From: Pseudomonas subflava
GTDB taxonomy: Bacteria > Pseudomonadota > Gammaproteobacteria > Pseudomonadales > Pseudomonadaceae
DNA: 64,000 nucleotides
NCBI RefSeq assembly: GCF_023823685.1
Contig: NZ_JAMXBF010000001.1
Location: 372,001-436,000 of the forward strand
Direction: 5' to 3'
Shown here: positions 10,638 through 17,928 of the stretch, in pieces
Numbering within the stretch: the stretch's first letter is position 1
Layout of the letters: every line of letters starts with the position of its first letter
The notes under the pieces: model-generated
The model's input: the letters and a program-made list of their open reading frames with translations, nothing else
Told to the model about the DNA's origin: nothing
Databases searched by the model: none
Made by a program: the position numbers and the translations under genes

Positions 10638-11072
10638 ATGCACAACTTCGCGCACCACAGTTTCGGCATGCAGCTGGCCCAACTTTCCCGCGCCTGGCGC
10701 GCCGAGCTGGACCGTCGTCTCTCCGGCCTCGGCCTGTCCCAGGCGCGCTGGTTGGTGCTGCTTCACCTGGCCCTGCTCAAAGAGGCACCGACCCAGCGTG
10801 AGCTGGCGCAGACCGTAGGTGTCGAGGGTCCGACCTTGGCCCGCTTGCTCGATGGCCTGGAAGCTCAGGAGCTGGTGCGGCGCATTGCCGTGCCCGAGGA
10901 CCGCCGCGCCAAGAAGGTGGTACTCGCCGACAAGGCGCGGCCGCTGATCGAGCAGATCGAGAGCATTGCGCTGCAGCTGCGCAAGGAGCTGTTCGCCGGG
11001 GTCAGCGAGGAAGAGCAGCGTCTATGCCAGGACATTCATGCGCGCATCCTGGGCAATCTGGAAAAGAACTGA
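10638..11072 (+). CDS. MarR-family transcriptional regulator, SlyA-like
   Basis: This 144-residue winged-helix regulator dimerises through its terminal helices. The N-terminal FGMQLAQLSRAWRAELDRRL, the recognition region LAQTVGVEGPTLARLLDGLE and the wing VRRIAVPEDRRAKKVVL closely follow the SlyA/RovA pattern. MarR-family proteins usually respond to small aromatic ligands; the ligand here is unknown. The ATG at 10638 is chosen because the protein then starts as the family does; an upstream GTG at 10605 would add 11 residues. A SlyA-like operator lies before the gene, and a perfect 20-bp palindrome lies just after it and before the FimV-like gene. The FimV-like gene may therefore be a target. 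Confidence 0.88.
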   Translation: MHNFAHHSFGMQLAQLSRAWRAELDRRLSGLGLSQARWLVLLHLALLKEAPTQRELAQTVGVEGPTLARLLDGLEAQELVRRIAVPEDRRAKKVVLADKARPLIEQIESIALQLRKELFAGVSEEEQRLCQDIHARILGNLEKN

Positions 11073-11100
11073 CGCCGTTATTCCCGTTGCGCTGGCCGCC

Positions 11101-11120
11101 TGTCTAATCGCGATTAGACA
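11101..11120. promoter_or_regulatory. Perfect 20-bp palindrome between marR and the FimV-like gene
   Basis: TGTCTAATCG followed by its exact reverse complement CGATTAGACA. It sits 28 bp after the marR stop and about 10 bp upstream of a weak promoter-like pair (TTGGCT 11131-11136; CATAAG 11153-11158). The half-site CTAAT/ATTAG also occurs in the operator upstream of marR. There is no T-tract, so an operator fits better than a terminator. Confidence 0.6.
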
Positions 11121-11303
11121 TAACTGCCGCTTGGCTTTCCCGGCGTCTCTTACATAAGCTGATAACCAGGCCCGGGCAGCGGGCCTGCGGGTCGCGACGG
11201 AGAGCCACCCGCGACCTCATCCCACATGCCAGGCCCGACGGGGATAACCATTCCACCCAGGGACAGCCGGCCAGGCCGTGTGACCGGGAGCTAGAGGGGC
11301 CGC

Positions 11304-13346
11304 ATGGCTCGAATCCGTAACCTTTTCTTGACCTTGGCGTCGACTTCGACGTTCTACTCCGGGCTGGTATCCGCACTGGGCCTGGGGGATATCGATCTGC
11401 AGTCGGCGCTCAACCAGCCTTTGGACGCGCGCATCGAGCTGTACCAGGTCGGCGATCTCGGCAGCGATGACCTCAACGTGCGCCTGGCCTCCAACGAGGA
11501 TTTCCAGCGCGCCGGGGTAGAGCGCCTGTTCTTCCTCAGCGATCTGCGCTTCACGCCCGTGCTGAGCGGAGGGCGGCCGCACATCCGTGTGACATCCGCC
11601 AAGCCGGTGCGCGAGCCCTACCTGAATTTCATCGTCGAGCTGGTGCGCCCAGGCGGCAGCCTGCTGCGCGAATACACGGTGCTGATCGATCCTCCGGGCA
11701 TGGCCTACTCGACCGCGCGTGAGCCCGAGCCGGAGTTCGAAATGGCTGCCCCGGTAGCGCGCAACGAGGCGTCGGCGGTATCGCAGCGCCCGCTGCCCAC
11801 GGCCAACCGCGGCGAACGTTATCGGGTGCAACGTGGCGATAGCCTGTGGACTATCGCCGGGCGGCTGCAGGCCGCCGGTGGCACGACTGATCGTGAGGCG
11901 CTGATGGCCGATATCCACGCGCTCAACCCGGCCGCATTCGGTGGAGGCGATCGCAATCGCCTGCTCGCCGACGTCGAGTTGCTGCTACCTGACAGCGTAG
12001 CGCCGACAGCACAGCCTTCCGCAACCACAGCAACCACAGCAACCACAGCAACCACAGCAACCACTGTTCCCGACGCACCCACTGCGCCGGAGGCCAGCAC
12101 CGACGCGGCTCAGGCCGAGTCCGAGCAGCGGCAGGTGGACGGTGAACTGGCGTTGGTCAACGAGCAGAACCAGGCGCTGCAGAGCAGCCTTCTGCAGCTG
12201 CAGAGTCAGCTCGAACAGCTGCAGGCGCAGATGGCGGAAAAGGATCGCCAGTTGCAGCAGATTCAGGATGAGCTTCGCCAGCGCCAGGAGGCGCGACCAG
12301 AGCCGGTGGCAGAGCCCACTGCGGCAGCGCCAGCCGAGCCGGTGGCGCCCGTTGTCGAGGCAGAAGCAGAAGGCCGCTGGTATCCATGGGCGGTCGCAGC
12401 GCTACTCCTATTGTTGGTACTGCTTGCGATCCTGTTGTTCGCGCGTCGTCGCTGGCCCGCGCGGCGCGCCGAGCCGCCCAGGCCGGAAGCTGAACCCAAG
12501 GTGTTGGCCGCGGGTACTGTCGCCTCTCAGCCGCTGGCGCGGCCTGAGCCGGAGGTCGACGAGCCAATCCTGCCGGCCGCCGCACCGGGGCTGGCACCGC
12601 CGCGCCTTCCCGGGAGTTCGTCCGATCCTCTGGAAGGCGCCAACATCTATATCGCCTACGGTCGCTTCGCCGAGGCGGCCAAGGTGCTGCGTCGTGGCGT
12701 CGACCAGCAGCCCGCGCGGCTCGAGCTGCGCCTGCGCCTGCTGGAGGTGCTGGGCGAGCTGGGCGAAGGCGGCGCCTTCGCCGAGCAGGAGCACGAACTG
12801 CGCGAACGGGGGGCCAATCCGGCCCAGCTGGAGCAGATCGGTGCCCGCTACGCCCATTTGCGACGCCCTGAGGAGGAAGCGACACTGGCCGACGCCGTGC
12901 TGCAGCTAGACGACGCGGAGCCGCCGGTCGTTCCCCAGGACGATTTTCAACTCAACCTCGACGACCTGTCGCTGGATGCCGACTGGGACCTGGTCAGCCC
13001 CTTCAAGCCGGAGCGGGCCGCCAAGGCTCGGCCCAGCCAGGGGCACGAGATCGATCCGCACTTCCACTCGGACCTGCAGCGCCTGCCGGAGGTGCTGGAG
13101 ATGGACGAGCTGCCGCAGGAGCAGGCGCTGGACGACGAGCTTTCCGAGGCCTTCCTGCGCGAGACCGGCGGCGACCTCGACGAGCTGGCCGGCAACCGCG
13201 AGCACCTGGTCAAGCTCAACCTGGCGCTGGCCTATATCGAACAGGGTGACATCGGTAGCGCCTGCGACATTCTCAACGAGGTGATCAGCGAGGGCGACGA
13301 GCAGGAACGCGCCCAGGCGCGGGAATTGCTGGCGAAGATCGCCTGA
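11304..13346 (+). CDS. FimV-family protein (paralogue)
   Basis: FimV proteins are inner-membrane, peptidoglycan-binding polar organisers that affect type IV pilus assembly and cAMP signalling. This 680-residue protein has a signal sequence, the FimV N-terminal domain (about 25-135, LGDIDLQSALNQPLDARIEL), a LysM domain (about 173-230, YRVQRGDSLWTIAGRL), a Thr/Ala-rich linker, a coiled coil (about 275-330), one membrane helix (about 355-377) and a cytoplasmic acidic part. That part ends in the FimV C-terminal TPR-like motif (HLVKLNLALAYIEQGDIGSACDILNEV). It is shorter than canonical FimV (over 900 residues) and not beside truA/asd, so it is probably the second paralogue found next to a marR gene in P. 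aeruginosa (PA3340-type), not fimV itself. A terminator follows. Confidence 0.85.
   Translation: MARIRNLFLTLASTSTFYSGLVSALGLGDIDLQSALNQPLDARIELYQVGDLGSDDLNVRLASNEDFQRAGVERLFFLSDLRFTPVLSGGRPHIRVTSAKPVREPYLNFIVELVRPGGSLLREYTVLIDPPGMAYSTAREPEPEFEMAAPVARNEASAVSQRPLPTANRGERYRVQRGDSLWTIAGRLQAAGGTTDREALMADIHALNPAAFGGGDRNRLLADVELLLPDSVAPTAQPSATTATTATTATTATTVPDAPTAPEASTDAAQAESEQRQVDGELALVNEQNQALQSSLLQLQSQLEQLQAQMAEKDRQLQQIQDELRQRQEARPEPVAEPTAAAPAEPVAPVVEAEAEGRWYPWAVAALLLLLVLLAILLFARRRWPARRAEPPRPEAEPKVLAAGTVASQPLARPEPEVDEPILPAAAPGLAPPRLPGSSSDPLEGANIYIAYGRFAEAAKVLRRGVDQQPARLELRLRLLEVLGELGEGGAFAEQEHELRERGANPAQLEQIGARYAHLRRPEEEATLADAVLQLDDAEPPVVPQDDFQLNLDDLSLDADWDLVSPFKPERAAKARPSQGHEIDPHFHSDLQRLPEVLEMDELPQEQALDDELSEAFLRETGGDLDELAGNREHLVKLNLALAYIEQGDIGSACDILNEVISEGDEQERAQARELLAKIA
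12021..12065 (+). repeat. In-frame 9-nt tandem repeat inside the FimV-like gene
   Basis: Four exact copies of GCAACCACA from 12021 to 12056 and a fifth differing in the last base. They encode a Thr/Thr/Ala repeat just after the LysM domain. Because the unit is 9 nt, copy-number change would alter linker length without shifting the frame. Confidence 0.85.
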
Positions 13347-13365
13347 CGATCAGGGCGGGAGGGCG

Positions 13366-13396
13366 ACGCCGCGGCACGACCGCGGCGTTGTTCTTT
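13366..13396 (+). terminator. Rho-independent terminator after the FimV-like gene
   Basis: A 9-bp stem (ACGCCGCGG 13366-13374 with CCGCGGCGT 13380-13388) and 5-nt loop are followed by TGTTCTTT. It lies 20 bp after the stop codon. Confidence 0.75.
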
Positions 13397-13436
13397 GTGC
13401 GGGTTATGATGGCCGCCCCGTCAGCCGGAGCGCGTC

Positions 13437-13715
13437 ATGTCGAACAAGCCCGAAGTGGTGATCACCTACTGCACCCAGTGCCAATGGCTGCTGCGCGCCG
13501 CCTGGCTGGCCCAGGAGCTGCTCAGTACGTTTTCCGAGGAGCTGGGCCGCGTCAGCCTGGAGCCGGGCACCGGTGGGGTGTTCCGCATCACCTGCGGCGA
13601 AGCGCAGCTGTGGGAACGCAAGGCCGACGGCGGCTTCCCCGAGGCCAAGGTGCTGAAGCAGCGGCTGCGCGACCTGATCGACCCCGAGCGCGACCTGGGC
13701 CACAACGACCGCTAG
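13437..13715 (+). CDS. SelT/SelW/SelH (Rdx) family thioredoxin-like protein
   Basis: This 92-residue protein has the Rdx fold signature: an early redox motif CxxC (Cys12-Thr-Gln-Cys15 in VVITYCTQCQWLLRAAWLAQ) and the typical GTGGVFRITCG and KVLKQRLRDLIDP segments. In some organisms the second cysteine of the motif is selenocysteine; here it is an ordinary TGC codon, so no selenocysteine machinery is needed. The role is probably thiol redox, but the substrate is unknown. The gene ends with a 4-bp convergent overlap with the EamA transporter gene. Confidence 0.88.
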   Translation: MSNKPEVVITYCTQCQWLLRAAWLAQELLSTFSEELGRVSLEPGTGGVFRITCGEAQLWERKADGGFPEAKVLKQRLRDLIDPERDLGHNDR

Positions 13716-14617
13716 CGGCGGGAACCGTCTGCGCAGCCCTGGTCCTGACCGACATTCTCCGGGCTCGCCGCGCGCTTGCTCAGGCGCGCCGAAACCAGCG
13801 TCGCCAGCAGGATCAGCGCGCCGCCGAAGAGCATGCGCAGACTCGGTTGCTCGGCGAAGATCCACCAGGCGAAGAGGATGCCGTAGACCGGCTCCAGGGC
13901 GAACACCACCGAGGCGCTGCGCGCATTGAGCACCCGCAGGCTGGCGACGAACAGGCTGTGTGCCAGCGCGGTGCAGAGCAGGCCGAGCAGGGCGATCCAC
14001 AGCCAGTCCAGCGCCCGTACCTCCGGCAGCGCCGACCAAACCAGCGGCAGGCTGGCCAGCAGGATCGCCAGGTTCTGCCAGAGCGCGGCCTGGGCCGGCT
14101 TGACCCCGGCGGTGGTGGCGCGGTTGGACACCGAGACCATCGCGAACAGCAGCCCCGAGAGCACCGCCCAGGCCAGGCCGAGGGTGGCGTCGCTGCCCAG
14201 GTCGAAATGCGGGGTGACCAGCACCAGCCCGAGGCTGACCAGCGCCACCACGCCCCACTCGGCGAGGCGCACTTTCTCGCGGAACAGCAGGCCCTCGAGC
14301 AGCACGGTGAAAGCGGGGAAGCTGGCGAAGCCGAGGGTCGCCACCGCCACGCCAGACACTTTCACCGCGATGAAGAACGACCACCAGTGGCCGCCCAGCA
14401 GCAGGCCGGCGCCGGCCAGGGCCAGGCGGCGGCGCCAGGTGATCCTGGCCAGCGGTTCGCCGAGGCGGGCGAACACCGCCAGCGCGCCGACCGCGAACAG
14501 GGCGCGGCCGCAGACGATCACCAGCGGCGCGGCCAGGGCCAGCTTGCCGAAGATGCCGGAGAGACCGAAGAACAGGGCGCCCAGGTGCAGGGCGAAGAGG
14601 GCGGTGCGGTGTTGCAT
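13712..14617 (-). CDS. EamA/DMT-family transporter
   Basis: The 301-residue membrane protein has ten predicted helices arranged as two EamA repeats (about 5-135 and 145-285), with the internal-repeat motifs GHWWSFFIAVKVSGVAVATLGFAS and AHSLFVASLRVLNARSASVVFALEPVYG. DMT-superfamily members export or import small metabolites (amino acids, nucleotide-like compounds); the substrate cannot be predicted. It lies upstream-to-downstream with csaA on the same strand, 102 bp apart, and an AraC-family gene sits further upstream. Regulation by that regulator is possible but unproven. Confidence 0.88.
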   Translation of the reverse strand: MQHRTALFALHLGALFFGLSGIFGKLALAAPLVIVCGRALFAVGALAVFARLGEPLARITWRRRLALAGAGLLLGGHWWSFFIAVKVSGVAVATLGFASFPAFTVLLEGLLFREKVRLAEWGVVALVSLGLVLVTPHFDLGSDATLGLAWAVLSGLLFAMVSVSNRATTAGVKPAQAALWQNLAILLASLPLVWSALPEVRALDWLWIALLGLLCTALAHSLFVASLRVLNARSASVVFALEPVYGILFAWWIFAEQPSLRMLFGGALILLATLVSARLSKRAASPENVGQDQGCADGSRR

Positions 14618-14719
14618 GGGGCGTTCCAGACGACTGAGTGTAGGTTAGGGTGAGTGGTTGACGCTTTTCGTGGATCGCGCGATTCACATCCGTGGCAGAC
14701 GAGGGCGGCGCGCAGCTTC

Positions 14720-15055
14720 TCAGGCCAGGCGCGCGCCGTTGGGCAGGGGCCTGTCGAAGCTGGTTAGCACCACCTTGCCGTCCTGGTCGTAGACGCCGGT
14801 GACCAGCACCTCCGAACGCACTCCGGCAACCCGCTTGGGCGCGAAGTTGCACACGCAGAGCACCTGGCGGCCGACCAGCTCGTCCGCGCCATAGTGGGCG
14901 GTGAGCTGGGCGCTGGAGGTCTTTACGCCGAGTTCGCCGAGGTCCACTTCCAGCACGTAGGCCGGTTTGATCGCCTTGTCGTTGAGGCGCGCGCTGAGCA
15001 GGGTGCCGACGCGCAGCTCCACGCGTTCGAAGTCCTGCCATTCGATGGTCTGCAT
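14720..15055 (-). CDS. csaA: CsaA-like tRNA-binding protein
   Basis: The 111-residue protein is a stand-alone tRNA-binding OB-fold (TRBD) domain like CsaA/YgjH, the same fold as the C-terminus of bacterial MetRS. Markers are the FERVELRVGTLLSARLND start, KPAYVLEVDLGELGVKTSSAQLTAHY, and the VCNFAPKRVAGVRSEVLVTG core. CsaA dimers bind tRNA and have been proposed as secretion chaperones in Bacillus; the role in Pseudomonas is not established. An upstream AraC-family gene lies 88 bp away on the same strand. Confidence 0.88.
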   Translation of the reverse strand: MQTIEWQDFERVELRVGTLLSARLNDKAIKPAYVLEVDLGELGVKTSSAQLTAHYGADELVGRQVLCVCNFAPKRVAGVRSEVLVTGVYDQDGKVVLTSFDRPLPNGARLA

Positions 15056-15143
15056 GGATGGCTCCTGAGTGATCGGCAGAGTCTAGGCACACCCCGGCGC
15101 GGATTCTGTCGCGCCGCTCGCGGGCTTTGTCGCGGGACTCGCG

Positions 15144-15893
15144 TCAGATTCCGGCGCGCAATTGGCGCGGAGTGGTGCCGAACTCTCGCACCAGCGCCGC
15201 GGTGAAGGCGCTTTGCGAACCGTAGCCGACCCGCGCGGCCACCTCGCCGACCGGCAGGTGGCTGGACAGCAGCAATTCGCGGCCCATGCGCAGACGACGC
15301 AGGCGCACATGGTCCATCGGTGTGTGGCCGGTCTCGGCCAGGAAGCGGGCGTGGAAACGCGCGCTGGAAAGGCCGCACAGGCGCGCCAGGTCAGCCACCT
15401 GCAGCGGATGGGCACAGTGCCGGTCGATGTGCGCATCGATGGCCGCCAGGGGCAGTCCGGCCCGTGGCGCCGCCGGCCGCGAGGGCGCGCCGCTGAGGCT
15501 GGCCAGCAGCAGGGCGGCGCCCTGTTGGGCGATGACGTCGTCGTTGATCGGGCTGGCCGCCAGCCAGTCGACCAGGCGGCCCTGGGCCGGGCTCAGGTCG
15601 AGGCGGCCGGGCGTCTCCAGCAGGCGACGACCGGCGTCCAGATGATGGCCCAGGCGCTGCTGCAGCCAGCCGTCGTGCGGTACGTCGAGCACCAGACACA
15701 GGCTGCCGCGCGGGCTGGCGCAGACGTGATGACTGCCCGGCGGCACGACGGCCAGGCTGTGGCTGGCGACGCGGCAACCGCGGCCCTCCACCTCGAAATC
15801 GAGCATGCCGGACAGGCCGAACACCAGTTGCCCGTGGTCGTGGCTGTGGGCGATCTGTTCATGGTAGTGGCGCAGGGAGAGCAGCGATGACAT
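15144..15893 (-). CDS. AraC-family transcriptional regulator with cupin sensor domain
   Basis: The 249-residue protein has an N-terminal cupin-like domain (HSHDHGQLVFGLSGMLDFEVEGRG, about 14-75) and a C-terminal pair of AraC helix-turn-helix motifs (about 155-249: LQVADLARLCGLSSARFHARF and LPVGEVAARVGYGSQSAFTAALVREFG). The inducer is unknown. It is divergent from plcP-agt, with the Pho-box array in the 133-bp space between them, and heads a leftward set with csaA and the EamA exporter. A likely job is control of the exporter, as AraC-plus-transporter pairs often are; this is inference. Confidence 0.9.
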   Translation of the reverse strand: MSSLLSLRHYHEQIAHSHDHGQLVFGLSGMLDFEVEGRGCRVASHSLAVVPPGSHHVCASPRGSLCLVLDVPHDGWLQQRLGHHLDAGRRLLETPGRLDLSPAQGRLVDWLAASPINDDVIAQQGAALLLASLSGAPSRPAAPRAGLPLAAIDAHIDRHCAHPLQVADLARLCGLSSARFHARFLAETGHTPMDHVRLRRLRMGRELLLSSHLPVGEVAARVGYGSQSAFTAALVREFGTTPRQLRAGI

Positions 15894-15944
15894 GACGGGC
15901 TCCTGATCGAACGGTCAGTGTACATGGCGAGGCGGTCCGGCTGG

Positions 15945-15973
15945 TGGTCATGCAATCGTCATTCGCCTGTCAT
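15945..15973 (+). promoter_or_regulatory. Triple Pho box ahead of plcP-agt
   Basis: Three direct repeats with an exact 11-bp period: TGGTCAT (15945-15951), TCGTCAT (15956-15962) and CTGTCAT (15967-15973), each separated by 4 bp. The PhoB half-site is CTGTCAT with 4-bp spacers; the last copy is perfect and all three keep GTCAT. The array ends 53 bp before the plcP start. A convincing -10 was not recognised downstream. Confidence 0.75.
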
Positions 15974-16026
15974 GTCCGATTCACCACCCTCGCGCAATCT
16001 CGGCTAAACCCAGCCGGAGGCCGCCC

Positions 16027-16836
16027 ATGAGCATCGCCGAGCGCAGCAAGCCCAGCCGCAAGCAGCATGTCCGCACCCTGTGGATTTCCGATGTCCACCT
16101 CGGTACCCGAGACTGCCAGGCCGAGCGCCTGGCGGCCTTCCTCAAACGCTACCAGGCCGACCGGGTGTACCTGGTCGGCGACATCATCGACGGCTGGAAG
16201 CTGCGCGGCGGCATCTACTGGCCGCAGGCCCACACCAACGTGATCCGCCGCCTGCTGACCATGAGCAAGCGCGGCACCGAGGTGATCTACGTCACCGGCA
16301 ACCACGACGAATTCCTGCGCCGCTACTCCACGCTGATCCTCGGCAACATCCAACTGGTCGACGAGGCGGTGCACGAGACCGCCGATGGCCGCCGGTTGCT
16401 GGTGATCCACGGCGACCAGTTCGACGTCATCACCCGCTACCACAAGTGGCTGGCCTTCCTCGGCGACTCCGCCTACGAGTTCACCCTGACCCTCAACCGC
16501 TGGCTCAACCACTGGCGCGAGCGCTGGGGCTACGGCTACTGGTCGCTGTCGGCGTTCCTCAAGCACAAGGTCAAGACGGCGGTGAACTTCATCAGCGACT
16601 TCGAGGAGTCCATCGCCCATGAGTGCGTCAAGCGCGGTCTGGATGGCGCCGTCTGCGGCCACATTCACCACGCCGAGATTCGCCGCGTGAACGGCGTCGA
16701 GTACATGAACTGCGGCGACTGGGTCGAGTCCTGCTCCGCGCTGATCGAGCACCTGGACGGCAGCATCCAGCTCTACCGGCTGGCCGAGGACCAGGCGCAG
16801 ACCGCCGAAGTGGCGGCCATCGGGCAGGCGGCATGA
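16027..16836 (+). CDS. plcP: PlcP-type metallophosphoesterase (phospholipid phosphodiesterase of phosphate-stress lipid remodelling)
   Basis: This 269-residue calcineurin-like phosphoesterase would be named UDP-2,3-diacylglucosamine diphosphatase (LpxH) by similarity alone. The metal-binding motifs are all present: DVHLG (about 22), GDIIDGW, GNHDE, HGDQFD and GHIHHAE. True LpxH is about 240 residues and stands elsewhere. Here the gene overlaps a glycosyltransferase by ATGA and follows a Pho-box array, the arrangement of PlcP-Agt. In P. aeruginosa and marine bacteria PlcP removes head groups from phospholipids under phosphate limitation, giving diacylglycerol for glycolipid synthesis. A strong CCGGAGG lies 6-7 nt before the ATG. 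Confidence 0.82.
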   Translation: MSIAERSKPSRKQHVRTLWISDVHLGTRDCQAERLAAFLKRYQADRVYLVGDIIDGWKLRGGIYWPQAHTNVIRRLLTMSKRGTEVIYVTGNHDEFLRRYSTLILGNIQLVDEAVHETADGRRLLVIHGDQFDVITRYHKWLAFLGDSAYEFTLTLNRWLNHWRERWGYGYWSLSAFLKHKVKTAVNFISDFEESIAHECVKRGLDGAVCGHIHHAEIRRVNGVEYMNCGDWVESCSALIEHLDGSIQLYRLAEDQAQTAEVAAIGQAA

Positions 16837-17870
16837 GGATTCTCGTCGTCAGCGATGCCTGGGCGCCGCAGGTCAACGGCGTGGTCACCAGCCTGCAGGC
16901 GCTGGTGGCCGAACTGCGCGGCATGGGGCACCTGGTCAAGGTGCTGTCGCCGCACGATTTCCGTCATCTGCCGTGCCCGAGCTACCCGGAGATTCCGCTG
17001 GCCTGGGACCTGTGGCGGGTCGGCCCGGCGATTCGCGACTTCCGCCCGGACTGCGTGCACCTGGCCACCGAGGGTCCGCTGGGCTGGGCCGCGCGACGCT
17101 GGCTGATGCGCCGCGGGCTGGCCTTTTCCAGCGCCATTCACACGCGCTTCCCCGAATACGTGAACACCCGCTGGCCGCGCATCCCGCTGGCCTGGGGCTA
17201 CGCCTTTTTGCGCCGCTTCCACCGGCCGAGCCAGGCGGTACTGGTGAGCACCGAGCGTCTGCGCGACGAGTTCGCCGCCCACGGCCTGCGTCGACTGCGG
17301 CTGTGGCGCAAGGGCGTGGACACCGAACTGTTCCAGCCGCGCCCGCGCGCGGCCGGCGAGCCGGTGTTCCTCTACGTCGGCCGCCTGGCGGCGGAGAAGA
17401 ACCTGCGCGCCTTTCTCGAACTGGGCCTGCCGGGCGAAAAGCGCCTGGTCGGCGACGGCCCCGAGCGCGAGGCGTTGCAGGCGCAGTACCCACAGGCGCG
17501 CTTCCTCGGTTACCAGCAGGGCGAGGCGCTGGCCGCGCAGTTCGCCACCGCCAGCGTGCTGGTGTTTCCGTCGCGCACCGACACCCTCGGCCTGGTGATG
17601 CTCGAGGCGCTGGCCTGCGGCACGCCGGTGGCGGCCTTCCCGGTGCCCGGCCCGCTGGACGTGCTGCAGCCGGGCGTGACCGGCGTGATGGACGAGGACC
17701 TGGGCCGCGCCTGCCTGGCGGCGCTGCAGCTGGACCGTCAGCGCTGCGCCGAGCAGGCCGCGCGTCAGTCCTGGCGTGCCTCGGCGCTGCAGTTCCTGGC
17801 CGGACAGCCGCGCCTGGACGGCGAGCCGGCGCTGGAGGCTCTGGGCGTGGTATCGACTGCAGGGGCTTGA
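16833..17870 (+). CDS. agt: Agt-type GT4 glycosyltransferase (diacylglycerol glycosylation)
   Basis: This 345-residue GT-B glycosyltransferase has an N-terminal VVSDAWAPQVNGVVTSLQAL acceptor-side Rossmann segment. The C-terminal donor domain contains VGRLAAEKNLRAFLEL, RLVGDGPEREAL and the GT4 EX7E-type motif SRTDTLGLVMLEALACGTPV. It is translationally coupled to plcP (ATGA overlap at 16833-16836). With PlcP supplying diacylglycerol, Agt would add a sugar to make phosphorus-free glycolipids during phosphate starvation. The sugar donor (UDP-glucose or UDP-glucuronate in known systems) cannot be read from the sequence. A generic polysaccharide GT4 role is the alternative. The stop codon overlaps the MerR-type promoter of the next gene. 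Confidence 0.82.
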   Translation: MRILVVSDAWAPQVNGVVTSLQALVAELRGMGHLVKVLSPHDFRHLPCPSYPEIPLAWDLWRVGPAIRDFRPDCVHLATEGPLGWAARRWLMRRGLAFSSAIHTRFPEYVNTRWPRIPLAWGYAFLRRFHRPSQAVLVSTERLRDEFAAHGLRRLRLWRKGVDTELFQPRPRAAGEPVFLYVGRLAAEKNLRAFLELGLPGEKRLVGDGPEREALQAQYPQARFLGYQQGEALAAQFATASVLVFPSRTDTLGLVMLEALACGTPVAAFPVPGPLDVLQPGVTGVMDEDLGRACLAALQLDRQRCAEQAARQSWRASALQFLAGQPRLDGEPALEALGVVSTAGA

Positions 17871-17897
17871 CCTCAAGTCCACTTGAACCGGCAAGGT
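17867..17897 (+). promoter_or_regulatory. MerR/SoxR-type promoter with inverted repeat in a 19-bp spacer
   Basis: The -35 TTGACC (17867-17872) overlaps the agt stop codon. It is followed by the inverted repeat TCAAGT-CC-ACTTGA (17873-17878 / 17881-17886) and a CAAGGT -10 candidate at 17892-17897. The 19-bp spacer with the dyad between -35 and -10 is the hallmark of MerR-family activation; the sequence is close to the SoxR box CCTCAAGTTAACTTGAGG. Confidence 0.6.
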
Positions 17898-17928
17898 GCT
17901 CCCCTCACTCGATGACGCGGAGCACGAC

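Noticed and set aside
12021..12065. Phase-variable on/off repeat
   Set aside because: The unit is 9 nt, so copy changes keep the frame and cannot switch the gene off.
16027..16836. Calling this gene lpxH (UDP-2,3-diacylglucosamine diphosphatase)
   Set aside because: Motifs alone allow it, but coupling to a glycosyltransferase and the Pho boxes fit PlcP better; only an activity assay would settle it.
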